A stretch of DNA of 64,000 nt from Diplonema papillatum (lineage: Eukaryota > Euglenozoa > Diplonemea > Diplonemida > Diplonemidae). The notes beneath the pieces are model-generated. The model did not search any database. It was not told the DNA's origin and saw nothing but the letters and a program-made list of their open reading frames with translations. The stretch is taken from assembly GCA_030068145.1 (NCBI GenBank), contig JAPJBO010000141.1:62001-126000 (forward strand). Direction: 5' to 3'. The translations under genes and the position numbers were made by a program. Positions 1 to 11,201 of the stretch are shown here, piece after piece (positions within the stretch are counted from its first letter, which is position 1; the number at the start of each line of letters is the position of its first letter).

Positions 1-3000
1 ACATACGCGTACGTATCGGTCGCACCTAGGCCTACAGGGGGACTGTTGGGAAGTTATGTCCGATTTGATTACAAAAACAAAAAGTCCCCCCTGTTTCTGC
101 TGCATCGTTGGCGAGGAACAGGGGTGTACTAACTAGTCCCAACTTTGCGATGGCTAACGTAGCTCGCGGGTTCCTGTGCAATTGAGGTAGAAATCTCTCA
201 GCCGGGGTCCGGGTTTTTCCCCACAGTTTTGGCAGGTGGGTAATCAAACCGATCGTTCCCAAAAGCTACTGAATCATATAGCTACAACAAGATCAGGTGC
301 AGTGTTGAAGCTAGTGATTGGCTCATGAACCGTTGTTGCAAGCTGAAACACAAAATCAAACCGGCAGAAGGTCGGTCACGCTTGTCAAACAAAACCTGAT
401 CGGCGAGCATCCACCACCAGGTGATATGGCATCCCTTCATCGCTTCAGACAAACCCTGACTTCTGCAGCAGGAACTAGTCTAGGAGTTGGCAAATACTCA
501 CTTGGGACCGGGGATCTGCTATTGACTCGCGAGCCGCTTGGGGGGAAATCTTAGGAGAGGCAGGGAAATGGTACGCGAGAAGATCGCGGTTTCGCAGAAA
601 CGAGCCATCATTTTTCCTGCGCTCTGACGAATACTTGCAGACTCGCGTCAAATCCCATGTGCAAAGCAACGACGGCGCTAATACAAACGCACATAAGCAT
701 TTGCACAGGGCTCGGCAAGCTGGCAGCCATCGTAGATCTACAGGTTGGCACAAAACCACGACGCTTTCATTGACGTTACAAACGACACCAGATATGAAGC
801 GGAATGCAGGAGGCAAGCAGCAGCTGCTATTTCAGGAAGGTCTGCTCTGACGAAATACCGGCACATGAGGAAGAGTGTTGGCTCGGGACTTTCGTCGACT
901 GGACACTTCCTGGACAAGCAGCAGTTGTTGGCCAAAGAAGATTCCGAAGAAGTCACCCAAGAAGGTTACCGGGAAGAGCGGGCTTTGTTTTCTGGACTGC
1001 ACAACTTCATTTTTTACGATTTTCATAATCTGGCGGGGAGGGTCAGTGCATTTCTGGTTCCAGACTCTGTCCCACCAGCGCAACGCAGTGGCTAGTACAA
1101 CACCCGCAGAACCTGCGCTCCGAAGTTATACGTCTGCGTTGCAGCGACCTGTGTTGCAAGCTGTCGAAAACGCTGTGCATTTCTTGGACTCAGCCCAAGT
1201 GGGTACTGGGCCGAGTACTAGTGGCGTGCGAAAATGGCGTTATGACTAACAGTGGTTAGTATCACCCCTAATAAGTGTGCTTCGATACACAGAGTTGGTT
1301 GGACGACAGCTGCGGTCGTATCAAACGCATTTCTTTTGGAACAAAAACGAAAGAAGGACTTACGGATTGCTAATTTTCTGCTACCTTTGGATGATGCACG
1401 GGGCAAAACATCCCTCTCGCGCTTCTAGGACAAAAGCACAAGATGGTGAAGGAAGCTATTGTAGCAACGAAGCAGCCAACATTGCCAAGTGCCCTCCCAT
1501 CGTGCCGCATGTGCAGCAAGTGGGGATGTCCACGCGGAGAGTGAGAGTAAATATATTGGGGTTTTTTGTTGCTTTCTTTTAGTTTTAGCTTTTTGGTTCC
1601 TCGGTTTTTTTTCTTCTGTGGATTCCGTTTTTCGGTGGGGCTTGGAGTGTTTCTGATGGAATACGGCCAGAAGAATGGGATTGGAGAGCGGTGTGTTCTC
1701 GAGTATTTCCTTCTGATAAAATAGCTGTCCAGCAGCTGGGAATGAAGGTACAAGGACGGGTAGCCGCGATTGCAACGAGTCGGACTTTAGGAAAGCGCGA
1801 AAGAAGGCTGCGGGATAGTCGGATTCGACCCCCAGCAATTATGCTCACAAGCTTGCGAAAAAAATTGGGTAGAGAGAGAAGGGTATCATTTAACGAGCGA
1901 CCAGCCTAATATCGCTTAGCACGGCCATCCCTCTTCACCACGGCGCTATCCAAGAATTTCGAGGCGTTTCACTGCCCGACATCCAAAAGAAGAAGAAAGA
2001 GAAGTGCGTAGTTTGTTTTTGTTCTTGAGAAGATAAGAGCTCGCTCCGGCCAGAGTGTCACGCTGACGTGGTTCAAAACTCTCACCGTTTTGCCCGCGTG
2101 ACGTCTATCGAAATCGTAGATGCGAAGGGGGCATCCCTGGACTTTATGCACCAACTGCCACCCATAACAATTGCACCGCACATGCTAGTTGCGGTGGGTA
2201 ACCTGTGTATGAACATGTGACCTTACTTAGTTATGGCGCGGGGAAGCCAGTCAATCCATCATCCACGAATGCCTTTCACAGGTTCGCAGACAATGGTGCA
2301 GATAGTTGCTCGTCACACGTTTCTTATAGTCAGTGCTGGTACAGTAATAGGCGCCAATGAAACATGTTTTATTTTCAAGCCCAAAGGCTGGGTCGCCTCA
2401 CCCAAAAAGAGAGGGTGCCGCAAGAGAACCTCTTGCACACGAGCCAGTTAAGTCCCATGATGGCGGCGAGGCACTTCGCTTCGTGTTCGATGGGCACTCT
2501 TGGGTATTGAAAGCGGGAAAGACTCAGGCTCTAGAAGACCGAGTCCTGAACGAATTAAAATTTGAATCGGTGCCCAACCGGGCTCCGGCGGCGCCTATAT
2601 CTAGAAACAGCCAGATCTTTGTTTCCACCCTACCGACGGCATAGAGCGGTATTTTCTCCTGGTCCAAGCCGCCGCGGTGTAATGGCCGCCTGTGCTTCGT
2701 TTGTGCACCGACTCGGGTTTCAATTGCTTCGAAAATGCGTGTCGGCAGTGAGGTACAACCTCATTGCTGCCCGTCGGGAAGTAAACTGCCGTGCTGCCGT
2801 GACACAGTGCAACGACACCGCGCGGCGGAAGGTAAGAAACAGCGAAAAAAGGAATACTTCTTTCTCGTTGTCCTTGTTTTGTTGTTGTTTTTTTCTTTGA
2901 ACCACAGCATCATAATAGCGAAAAGGCTTGTTTCCTCGACAGGCTGAGACAACGGTCCTGGTCGCACCGCGTTGATCACAACGGATGGGCCCAAAGTGAA

Positions 3001-4460
3001 GCCCGATACAATGTCCACGCTCTTGCCATATGCCGTGGCCCTGGCACTTGATTGATAAATCTTTCCTCTCATCCAGTAGGGAGACTCTTCATCATTCCCC
3101 GCAGCAGCCGAATAGAATGTTTTGCAGAGGATGCGAAAAATCCCTCTCACACAGGTCGCGTGGACGTGAAGACGTTCGCTTTCTTGGCACCCTCGCATAT
3201 TTTCCACGGGGTGGCGAAGCAGTTGGCAACAACCCACGGCTTGACAGCGTCAGAGCGCAGGGTGGTTCCTGGTCCTGTCCTTTATAAAATCTTGGTTTCA
3301 TCAGGACTCATGAAAAGCACGGTCGCTTTAGATGAGGGTACAGCAGCCCTGAGGACGCCGCGAGGCCGTGTTCGGAAAAGAAAGTGCAGGAAAAGAAGAA
3401 ATAAGTAGCTACGGCCGGACTGCAGGGGGGGTTTCCGGACGATTGCCAAGGAAGAGGTTTTAGCCCAAAAGCCTGCAGCAGAGTCCTCAACACCGATGAG
3501 AAGTACAGGCCGTGTTCTGCCAAGACATGAAGCTGAGATTCTCCCCCCTCAGATCAATCTCGGTGAGACGTAGTGGAGACTTTCCCCACTCTAACGATTC
3601 ATCGTTCTCACGCCTGAGGCAGTCCCGAAGTTCAATGCTACCCCTATGGTCTGCAAATTCTACGCTATCCGAGCCGCTCAAGTGGACACCAGGAGTGATG
3701 AAGCTGATGGTCCTCTGCAACGTCGTTCTCACGTCGAACAACGTTGGTCTGATCTTTATTTGTGTCTTCGAATCGAGTGGCAATTCTTTCTGATGTTTCA
3801 CGAGAGAACTCGTCCCTTGTCGTCCCGAGGTTAGCCGTTTGCTGTTGTTTGTACAATTTGAAATAATCTGGTGCTGTGCGATACCCCGCTGTGCTTGTGT
3901 TCTTCATGGACCCTCTTCAGCGCTGTTCTGTGCGAAACTACGCATCGGGAACGCGTCAGAAACTCTGATTCGAGATTTGATCCTGTTTGTTTGGTTTTAG
4001 CAGTGAGCCAGTTTCTGATCCTCAAATTTGTGGATCAAAAACTACGGACATTATTGCTAATGTTAACGATGTCCGTAGCAGAGTAATTACATGAACATGC
4101 GTCGAAAGCGTAAAGCAGTTCGCTTGTTTTATACCGTTTATATCTTGCTTGAAAGGCGCACTAAATGTGGCAATAGCGAGGCCAGCAACGCGCGCCAGTG
4201 GGGAGAATGCAACGGATAGTACTGGGCCGCCAAAATACTGTGGGTTGTATGCATACCTGAGACTGATACTGCGGCATCAGCAGCGGTGCCTGCAAGTCTT
4301 CACCCCCTTTCTGTGTTAATGCGGGTTCGTTAAGCGGATATATAGAAGTCGAAGAAACGCTCGTGATAGCGCTCGGTACGATTCAAACGGTGACGAAGTG
4401 TGATACGAAAGACACTGTTTAAGGAGAGAGGATTGCCAGAACGCTCTTTAAACCGCAGCA
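1..4460. other. Left intergenic region, no supported gene
   Basis: This 4.4-kb stretch has only short open frames on both strands. None shows a recognisable domain, a consistent coding bias or splice sites that would join into a longer product. There are T-rich runs near 1560-1610 and 2860-2900. I see no tRNA, no long repeat and no match to the repeat families found further right. It may hold untranslated regions or short exons that cannot be recognised by eye. Confidence 0.5.
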
Positions 4461-7400
4461 TCAGCACGGAACCTGAGAGTCCGCAGACAGGTCAGCAGGG
4501 TGTGACCACATTATCAAGCGGCTGTTCGTAGCGAAGGTCGTCACAGGCAGGACCCGCACCGGAAAATCTGCCTTGGAAAGAAAGCCCCTGCAACCGTGTC
4601 TGATCTGAGGATTGAGAGAACGGGAGAAGGGGGCAACACGTGGAGGGCAAACCTGAGAATCCGGTGATGTTGTGCCCTTTCGCGAACGGTGAACCTGAGC
4701 GCCCTTTTCTGTCTGCGAAAACCATGGCGTAGCCTCTGTAGGAGGTGCCCCGAATGAAGGCGAATGCACACGCGAGCCGCTTCGGGGCACCTCGGACATT
4801 TCGATGTTCTCAGATTGAGGTGTATGTCGAGATCGAGACAGCTGACGCGACCCACGCTTGCCGGAGGAGTATCCGTTGCCATTCGAGTATGGACTGTGGA
4901 ACGAATCAGGTCGCGCAGTGGAGTACCCATTTCGGGGGAAGGCATGATCGGCATTGGCCTGAGCGTGAGGCGACATAGGTGACATTGCGGGCATCAAGGA
5001 TCTTGGCGAGTTCGATTCATGGACGCTTCCACGACCGTGGACATGCGCGTAGTCGGGTCTTGGCTGTTCATGTGCTGCGCCTGGAGCCATCATGAGACCG
5101 GTGATGCGGCCAGCGAGAACTTCTCTAACAGCTCTCAACCCAGCTTCATGCCCTTGCAAGCACGCGATAGCGCGTACTGTGAAGATCTTGTTTCGGATCT
5201 TCGACCAGTGCTTTCGTGCCTTCTCCGACACTGACAGCGGATTATTGATAACGAACAGGACCGCGTTTGTCGAGAATAGCGCCGAATTCAGTGAGGGGGG
5301 CACAACACACGGGCCAGATCCAGCTGTCTTACCTTGCAACACGTCCTTGAAATCACCGTTCACAAGAATACAAACAGCGTCCTGCGGAACAGGAGTGGGG
5401 TACGCCGGCGAGTCCGAAACGGGGCGTCTCTTACCTTTTTCGGCAAAATTCTTGATTTTGACGTGGCTCCAGTCTCTGTACGACGGCAGGCACGTCATGA
5501 TTTTCCTCGCTACCGCCTTGCAGCAGTCATCCCAAATGGCAGCACTGAAGGGAACGTGCTGTTGACACTGCTCTCGGATCAGGCGCGTCGAAAAAAAGGC
5601 TGCCTTGACCGGCGTCTCAGCGAAGACCTCCGAATACTTGCCCAGTTTCCCTGTCAGAATGCTTATCAGACCGGCTGAGTACCCGGGACCGTACGTCTCT
5701 GCTCTGTTTCCAATGTGGACCCGAACGACACCGCTCAGGATGACGTAGCATCCTTGCCCGTCTTGTTCTTTGCCGAGCAAAGGGTCGCCGAGAAGGAAAG
5801 GAACAACGCCGTATTTTCCCCTGAGCGCACTGTGTGCGGGCGGGCACGCTGTGTACCATGGACACATTTCTACCAATGTTCGGTCCGTATCTTCTGGACT
5901 CAAGCTCGGAGGCATGTGTTTGAGCTGTTTCATATTGGCCTCGATCATTCCGCAAAGGAGACCTGCGTCTGCTTTGCCTATTTTTGAATGGTGGATCTGG
6001 TTTTGCATAAAGTGCCGGGCCTGATTGAGGATGCCACGCGCCGCATTTCTCGACTTGAGAGCCATCGCGATTTCCGGCCGCTGGCTGCTGTGCTCTTCCA
6101 GGATCCGGATCGCCTCCTGACGCTCTCGTTTGCAGTGCTCCTTCACCTTGTTTGCGGCTTGCGAAGAGTGGCAGGTTCCATCGATGCTCTGCAGCACGCG
6201 TGCGTGGCAGTTCAGGAACCCAATCCCGACGTCGAAGGCGCGCATCCACCTGTTTTGATACCCACCGAACGGCGACTTTTCGTCCCAAAGGGACAATTTA
6301 AACTGCTGATTCAACTCGGCCGCTTTGATCATGTCGAAGTGACCAGCGTGCGCGTGGTCCTCCACGTCGGCTAAAAACTCGAACAGTGCACGTAGTGATG
6401 ACGGAAGCATCGTTCCGGATTCGTATTCGTGCTCGATGGCTTCGTGGAAGGCTCTGTAGTAGTGCTCACACGCATCATGGACAACATCTGGCGGTTCCAT
6501 GATGACTCCGTCTTTGTTGTACGGGTCGTGCAATCCGTTGTGCACCCACCGCTTCACCTCTGTCCAGTTGGCATCACGGAACACGTGCTGCCGCCGTAGC
6601 TGATACAACTCGTCGTCGCTGTTCTTCATCAGTTCTTTGTAGGCGCGCCCCATGTTCCTCACACGATCTTCTGCAATCTTGTCCAAGCCGAGTTTGCCCA
6701 CAACAAACCCCGTGGTTACTCCGTTAACGCAGAGCGTGAGCACCACGATCCCAGCAACGTGAAACAAGAATCGCAACCCCAACAGCGGCTTTGGATCTTC
6801 TCCGCCACAGGAAATACTTGTATCACCTGCTATGATCAACGCCAACGCAAGCCCGACAGCGCCTCTCAGACCACCCCAGCAACACAAACACGCGTTCCGC
6901 CAGTCCAATTGGTACGTCCCAAACTTGTTCATGGGCACGAGAAGAACTGCAAGCGCAAATCCTCTCACTATGTTCAAAATGACGTAGTTTACGAGCAAGT
7001 ACACGAAGTCGTACGTGTGCAAGTTGTCAAGCGCCTTCTCCGTGATGACCATGCCAGCGATGGCGAAGATCATGGTGTTCCCCATGTACACGATAATTTC
7101 CCAAAAGTGATGCAATGTATGTTCCACCTCGGGGGAGATCACGTGGGCGTGGTACGCAATGTACATGCCCATCACGACAAGACCGAGTACACCCGACACC
7201 TTGAGGTACTCTTCCGCAACAAAAAATGTAACGTAGGCGGCCACAAGGGTCATTGTGATTTCGATCTCGGGGTCGTTAAAAACTGCTTTGATGCAATTCT
7301 TCGTGATCACGCCGACAATCCAACCAAGCACACAGCCACCGCCCGCCACCCACAGCAGGGTCCGCAAAATTTCGAAAATCGACATCTCGATTACCCCCGC

Positions 7401-8609
7401 AGCAACACTGTCCTTCAGGATGTTGAAGAACACAATGGCGGTCCCGTCGTTGAGAAGCGACTCCCCCTCAATCAGCTGTGAAATCTCCGGAGCAGCGCCG
7501 AGTTCTTTCAGCAAGGCGACAACAGCGACAGGATCGGTCGCGGAAAGCATACAGCCAAAGAGCAAACACGCGACCCAACCCCAGTTGTATTCTGAGAAGA
7601 ACCCCTTGGCCACTGCGGCGCTTAGTCCGGTGCAGATTATGAGACCTGGGCCGGCCAGCATAATGCAGTGTACCTTCACCTTCTTGAACACGTGGTAATC
7701 CGTAGCGAAGGCGGACTCGAAGATGAGAATCGGCAAGAAGATGAAGAACATGAGATGTGGGTCGATCTCCCCTAATTCACCGTACCTCAGCATATCCCCA
7801 CCAATGTTTTTGCACAGCGCGCCCCAGCCACCTCCGAGAAGGAACATCTGCACTGTGTACGGGATCTTTGACAGGGGAAACGTCGAGCCGTAGTACCGGC
7901 ATAAATTGCCGACGGCAATTATCACAGCCAGGACCAGGATGTTGAACGGGGCTTCATGCGCGTGCTCGTGGCAGTTGCCGTGGTCCTCTTCGGTAGCACC
8001 AAGGACTTCTTTGCAGGTGATGGGGTCCGACGTGATGATGTCTTCGACGACGTTCGCTGATTGGCACACGACAACATCGCATGCCGCGTACTCGGCGGCG
8101 CAGTTTGCTTCACTCAGCTTGTTTTCTACGCACTCGGCGACTTCACTGTGCCCGCAGTGGTCCACCATCTTCAGCTCATCCAGCTTGTCTTTGATGACCC
8201 TCGCTTCGCACACGCGGTACTCCGACTGGCAAGAATCGCCGTTCTGGTTTGTGAGCTTAAAGCAGTCGCAGTCGTCGCACGGCTCAGAGCAGCTGCCAGA
8301 GGTACAATTCCAGGAAGCTGTGGGGAGGAGTCTTGCGATACACATGCAGCGCTCACCAATGCAAGCCGTCAAGTCCAATGCGCTACCAACTTCCTGGAGA
8401 CACGTGTTCGTGCTTTCTTTCGTTGCAGGCGCGACGCATTGTTCGTGAAAACAGGTGGTTAATGGATCTTCGGATGCAGGCAAGCTTTCACAAGGATTCT
8501 CGTCTTCCGCGTCCCCACCACCATGAGCGGGTTCGCCGTGGGGAGCGGTGGCAAGACAACCACCGAGCAAGAGAAGCAGGATCACCCCGGCCTTTGCAGG
8601 CGCTTTCAT
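4461..8609 (-). CDS. CPA1-family Na+/H+ exchanger with Cys-rich head and CNBD-like tail (SOS1/SLC9C-like)
   Basis: Predicted electroneutral Na+(or K+)/H+ antiporter of a cell or organelle membrane. The ATG at 8609 opens a signal peptide (leucine run at residues 10-16), followed by a Cys-rich region to about residue 215 with roughly two dozen cysteines, then about a dozen membrane segments. Family hallmarks are visible: SATDPVAVVALLKELGA and EGESLLNDGTAIVFF near residue 380. The cytosolic tail has a cyclic-nucleotide-binding-like fold (around residue 950: CYVILSGVVRVHIG, then GPGYSAGLISILTG), a second CNBD-like stretch near 1070, and a Ser-rich end. The canonical phosphate-binding arginine is not obvious, so ligand binding is doubtful. 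Tail plus exchanger resembles plant SOS1 and sperm SLC9C; the Cys-rich head is unusual. A 102-nt in-frame segment (5231-5332) has intron-like ends (GTAAG...CAG), so the mature protein may be 34 residues shorter than 1382. Confidence 0.9.
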   Translation of the reverse strand: MKAPAKAGVILLLLLGGCLATAPHGEPAHGGGDAEDENPCESLPASEDPLTTCFHEQCVAPATKESTNTCLQEVGSALDLTACIGERCMCIARLLPTASWNCTSGSCSEPCDDCDCFKLTNQNGDSCQSEYRVCEARVIKDKLDELKMVDHCGHSEVAECVENKLSEANCAAEYAACDVVVCQSANVVEDIITSDPITCKEVLGATEEDHGNCHEHAHEAPFNILVLAVIIAVGNLCRYYGSTFPLSKIPYTVQMFLLGGGWGALCKNIGGDMLRYGELGEIDPHLMFFIFLPILIFESAFATDYHVFKKVKVHCIMLAGPGLIICTGLSAAVAKGFFSEYNWGWVACLLFGCMLSATDPVAVVALLKELGAAPEISQLIEGESLLNDGTAIVFFNILKDSVAAGVIEMSIFEILRTLLWVAGGGCVLGWIVGVITKNCIKAVFNDPEIEITMTLVAAYVTFFVAEEYLKVSGVLGLVVMGMYIAYHAHVISPEVEHTLHHFWEIIVYMGNTMIFAIAGMVITEKALDNLHTYDFVYLLVNYVILNIVRGFALAVLLVPMNKFGTYQLDWRNACLCCWGGLRGAVGLALALIIAGDTSISCGGEDPKPLLGLRFLFHVAGIVVLTLCVNGVTTGFVVGKLGLDKIAEDRVRNMGRAYKELMKNSDDELYQLRRQHVFRDANWTEVKRWVHNGLHDPYNKDGVIMEPPDVVHDACEHYYRAFHEAIEHEYESGTMLPSSLRALFEFLADVEDHAHAGHFDMIKAAELNQQFKLSLWDEKSPFGGYQNRWMRAFDVGIGFLNCHARVLQSIDGTCHSSQAANKVKEHCKRERQEAIRILEEHSSQRPEIAMALKSRNAARGILNQARHFMQNQIHHSKIGKADAGLLCGMIEANMKQLKHMPPSLSPEDTDRTLVEMCPWYTACPPAHSALRGKYGVVPFLLGDPLLGKEQDGQGCYVILSGVVRVHIGNRAETYGPGYSAGLISILTGKLGKYSEVFAETPVKAAFFSTRLIREQCQQHVPFSAAIWDDCCKAVARKIMTCLPSYRDWSHVKIKNFAEKGKRRPVSDSPAYPTPVPQDAVCILVNGDFKDVLQGKTAGSGPCVVPPSLNSALFSTNAVLFVINNPLSVSEKARKHWSKIRNKIFTVRAIACLQGHEAGLRAVREVLAGRITGLMMAPGAAHEQPRPDYAHVHGRGSVHESNSPRSLMPAMSPMSPHAQANADHAFPRNGYSTARPDSFHSPYSNGNGYSSGKRGSRQLSRSRHTPQSENIEMSEVPRSGSRVHSPSFGAPPTEATPWFSQTEKGAQVHRSRKGTTSPDSQVCPPRVAPFSRSLNPQIRHGCRGFLSKADFPVRVLPVTTFATNSRLIMWSHPADLSADSQVPC
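5231..5332 (-). other. Probable 102-nt intron without stop codon inside the exchanger gene
   Basis: The segment starts GTAAGA directly after CAAG and ends TGTCAG. It is 34 codons long with no stop, so the open frame survives with or without it. The encoded residues (starting GKTAGSGPCVVPP) do not look like the CNBD-type sequence on either side. Removing it joins DVLQ to VSEKARK in frame. Only RNA can tell whether it is spliced, always or sometimes. Confidence 0.55.
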
Positions 8610-9354
8610 TCTTGGTGAAAACCGCCTCCAAGTCTTGCTCTGCTGATCTCACTTTCGGAATACGTTTTTTTTCGTAGTTTCCTGCGCTTTTGTCTGGGGT
8701 GAGGTAATCCAAAAGTTATTGAAGTATTCGTAGTTTGCGCCCGCAGGTAGAGGTAGTAGGTACGGTGCCAGATAGGAGGCACTGTACTTGTTCAAAAGTC
8801 AAACTCGCAACACACAGTGCCAAGCACTCAAGTGATTCAAGCACAACCAGCTGCGTCTCTCCGAAACCCTCTGCTGCTCATCTTCATACCGAACTAGCCG
8901 AGCGACTTTCTTGACCCAATCATTCGCTTGGACTGGCCTTCACACAGGATGTCCGTCCGCGCTTACAACAGCTGCTTACGAAAGGCAAGGAAGCATGAGT
9001 ACATCGCTAGGCGAAGAAAGAAAAGAATCGAATGGGAAAACAACAGAAGACTCTTTGTCCTTGTTAGAGACGCTAAGTCGGTATATGTACGTTGCGTTTT
9101 ACTTCGAATCAACATAGAAGAAACGAACTGGGCGCTGCGTTATTTACAGTATAACAATTGAGACTCCTCATGTACCGCCTACCCCGCCGCCACCCGTGCA
9201 GTAAGGCATGATCGAATTCGGACATACTGCGCAACACTAGTAAAAAATAGGCCGTGGACCGTACCAGGAGGGTGCCTTGGTAATGCGTCAACGGTACGCC
9301 GCCCATGAGCATAGCACGGACGTTGACCGCTAAACGCACATCGTTGCACCACCT
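8610..9354. other. Intergenic region
   Basis: About 745 bases between the exchanger start and the end of the SAM-domain gene. It should contain the 5' untranslated region of the former and the 3' region of the latter. I see no repeat, RNA gene or conserved motif. Confidence 0.5.
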
Positions 9355-10836
9355 TCACCGCCCTACAAAGGGGGAATGTGGATGGAGTATCTCCAAAGGA
9401 AGCTGCATGACCATGTGGTCGCCTTTGACCACGATGCTGCGTTCAAAAAAAGAGCTACCGGGAGTCGACAGCATGCTACGGTGAGACAGTGCATGGGGGT
9501 GTTCTGCCAGGGTGTTCGCGCGAGACTGGGTTGTTGCTTTTGCATCAAAGCGGACATGTTGCACAGGTGTGTCGCACACAGAGTACGGGTCACTGTGGTT
9601 GACGCGCCACGGAAGTGTGGCAGCAGAAGGCTGGATATTGGGCAGCGGCACGCTTGGATAGTAGTTGTGCGAGTCAGCAGGCGGAGACGAATCTTCAGCA
9701 GGCGGTGTGTTGGTCGGTGAAGAGAAAGGGCGAGGCGACAAGCCACCAGGACCACGGCCACCGCCATAGCGCTGGCCTCGCACAGAATTCGTAGGTTCCG
9801 CCGGGATCGAGGGGTGTGTAGTTTCGTTGCCTCCGTCGTGTCGAGAAGGTGATCGGGTGTAAGTGGGCCGGGTATGCTTTTGCCTACGCACAGCGCGCCG
9901 CCAGTCGGACGCATCTTCGTTGATGGTTCGCTCGTTGGCAATAACTTCGGCGACCCTTTCGCTACGGTCGCGGCCTAAGTATTCCAAAGGCATTCTCCCC
10001 TGCGTTACTCGTGTCGACGCGGCTCGTCTTCCGCTGCCTGAGTCTTCGAAAGGCTGCATCGTCCCAACAGAGACGGGCCTCGGGGAGACCGATCGTGTGT
10101 GCTCTGGGCTGAGGCGGGATGGCGTCGAGATGAGGCGGAAGGGCTGCCGCTCTGACTTGTGGTCATTGGAAAATGGCACGTCACCGGCACGAGACGACAG
10201 GGAACGCCCCCGCGTGGGCGACGCGTTGTAGTAGTTGGAATACGAACTGTGGTTGTTGCTGCTGTTCTTGCGAGGCGAGACAAGAGCCGCCCCCCGGCCC
10301 GAAGAACCCAACAAACTACGCCCCCTTTTATGGCGCGGGGCCCCTGCGGAGTCTTGCCTCGGAGAGGTGGGAATCGGGTGTGCTGCTGTTGAAGTGCACA
10401 TGCGGCCTCGGTGGAACAATGACTGGAGCGGGACAGTCGATAACCCCACATCGCGCGAGCCGCTGTTGCTGGCGAAGGCGCCTTCTGCCCGGATCGACGG
10501 CGTCTCCGCCCCTGCTACTAGCGCATTATTGTCCTGCCGCTGTGCAGCTAAGAAATCTGCGAAAGCGTTGTCTCGGTCTCTCAGCTCGCTGACGGGCGCC
10601 TCCGGTGACTTCAACACGCGCTTCCGCTTTTCCGCACGTGCCACGCCTATGGCTCTCAATATCGACCGCCGGATGCCCAACTCGACAATGCCGAGTTCTC
10701 TCTTTAGGTCATCTTCTTCCAGGTCCAGAAGTGCTTTGCCATCAATTTCGTGCCTTCGAAACGCTTCTCTATAGGTTGTTTTAGGCGACAAGCCGTGCAC
10801 CCAGTTGCTCACATCTTCGACTGTCCAATGTTGCAT
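9355..10836 (-). CDS. SAM-domain protein with long low-complexity tail
   Basis: A 493-residue protein read from the ATG at 10836; an in-frame TGA lies nine codons upstream, so no longer start is available without an intron. Residues 3-68 form a sterile alpha motif: it opens WTVEDVSNWVHGL, continues IDGKALLDLEEDDLKRELGI and ends in the helix IRRSILRAIGVARAEKRKRV. SAM domains make protein-protein and sometimes RNA contacts, often by polymerising. The rest (about 70-493) is rich in Ser, Arg, Pro and His with no domain I can name and looks disordered, which fits a scaffold or adaptor. Single exon. Partner and location are unknown. Confidence 0.8.
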   Translation of the reverse strand: MQHWTVEDVSNWVHGLSPKTTYREAFRRHEIDGKALLDLEEDDLKRELGIVELGIRRSILRAIGVARAEKRKRVLKSPEAPVSELRDRDNAFADFLAAQRQDNNALVAGAETPSIRAEGAFASNSGSRDVGLSTVPLQSLFHRGRMCTSTAAHPIPTSPRQDSAGAPRHKRGRSLLGSSGRGAALVSPRKNSSNNHSSYSNYYNASPTRGRSLSSRAGDVPFSNDHKSERQPFRLISTPSRLSPEHTRSVSPRPVSVGTMQPFEDSGSGRRAASTRVTQGRMPLEYLGRDRSERVAEVIANERTINEDASDWRRAVRRQKHTRPTYTRSPSRHDGGNETTHPSIPAEPTNSVRGQRYGGGRGPGGLSPRPFSSPTNTPPAEDSSPPADSHNYYPSVPLPNIQPSAATLPWRVNHSDPYSVCDTPVQHVRFDAKATTQSRANTLAEHPHALSHRSMLSTPGSSFFERSIVVKGDHMVMQLPLEILHPHSPFVGR

Positions 10837-11141
10837 CCGGGTCACGGGCCACCCAGTTTTTCACAGGCGGCAATTCCTTACCCAGGCCCCAATGATTTTC
10901 TTTGGGGAGAACCTTTTGAGTTAGACAGGGTTGGCCTCTTCCGAAAGAGAGATAGCGTTTGGTGAGAATGCAAAGAATCTGTGGCGATGATCTGCATCAC
11001 CGGCGTCGCGGTTATCCCTTCGCACGTGATGTGTCATGTTTTCGCCTCCTCAGCTCGTCTTGATGGATAGGTCCACCTTTGCGCCGTTTGGATCCCGGCT
11101 TTGTGGAGGTTATTCGTCGCGTCGGTGCCGTCTTTTCGACC

Positions 11142-11201
11142 TTCGCTCTTCATAGCAACAAGACATTTCGCTCTTCATAGCAACAAGACATTTCGCTCTT
11201 C
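11142..11201 (+). repeat. 25-nt tandem repeat, about 2.3 copies
   Basis: The unit TTCGCTCTTCATAGCAACAA plus five more bases occurs twice in full without change and then begins a third time. It lies in a gene-free interval. Confidence 0.85.

Noticed and set aside
5382..5434. Second possible intron in the exchanger gene (GTAAGA...CCGCAG, 53 nt)
   Set aside because: Removing it shifts the frame and destroys the CNBD-like sequence that follows (DAVCILVNGDFKD), so it is kept as coding.
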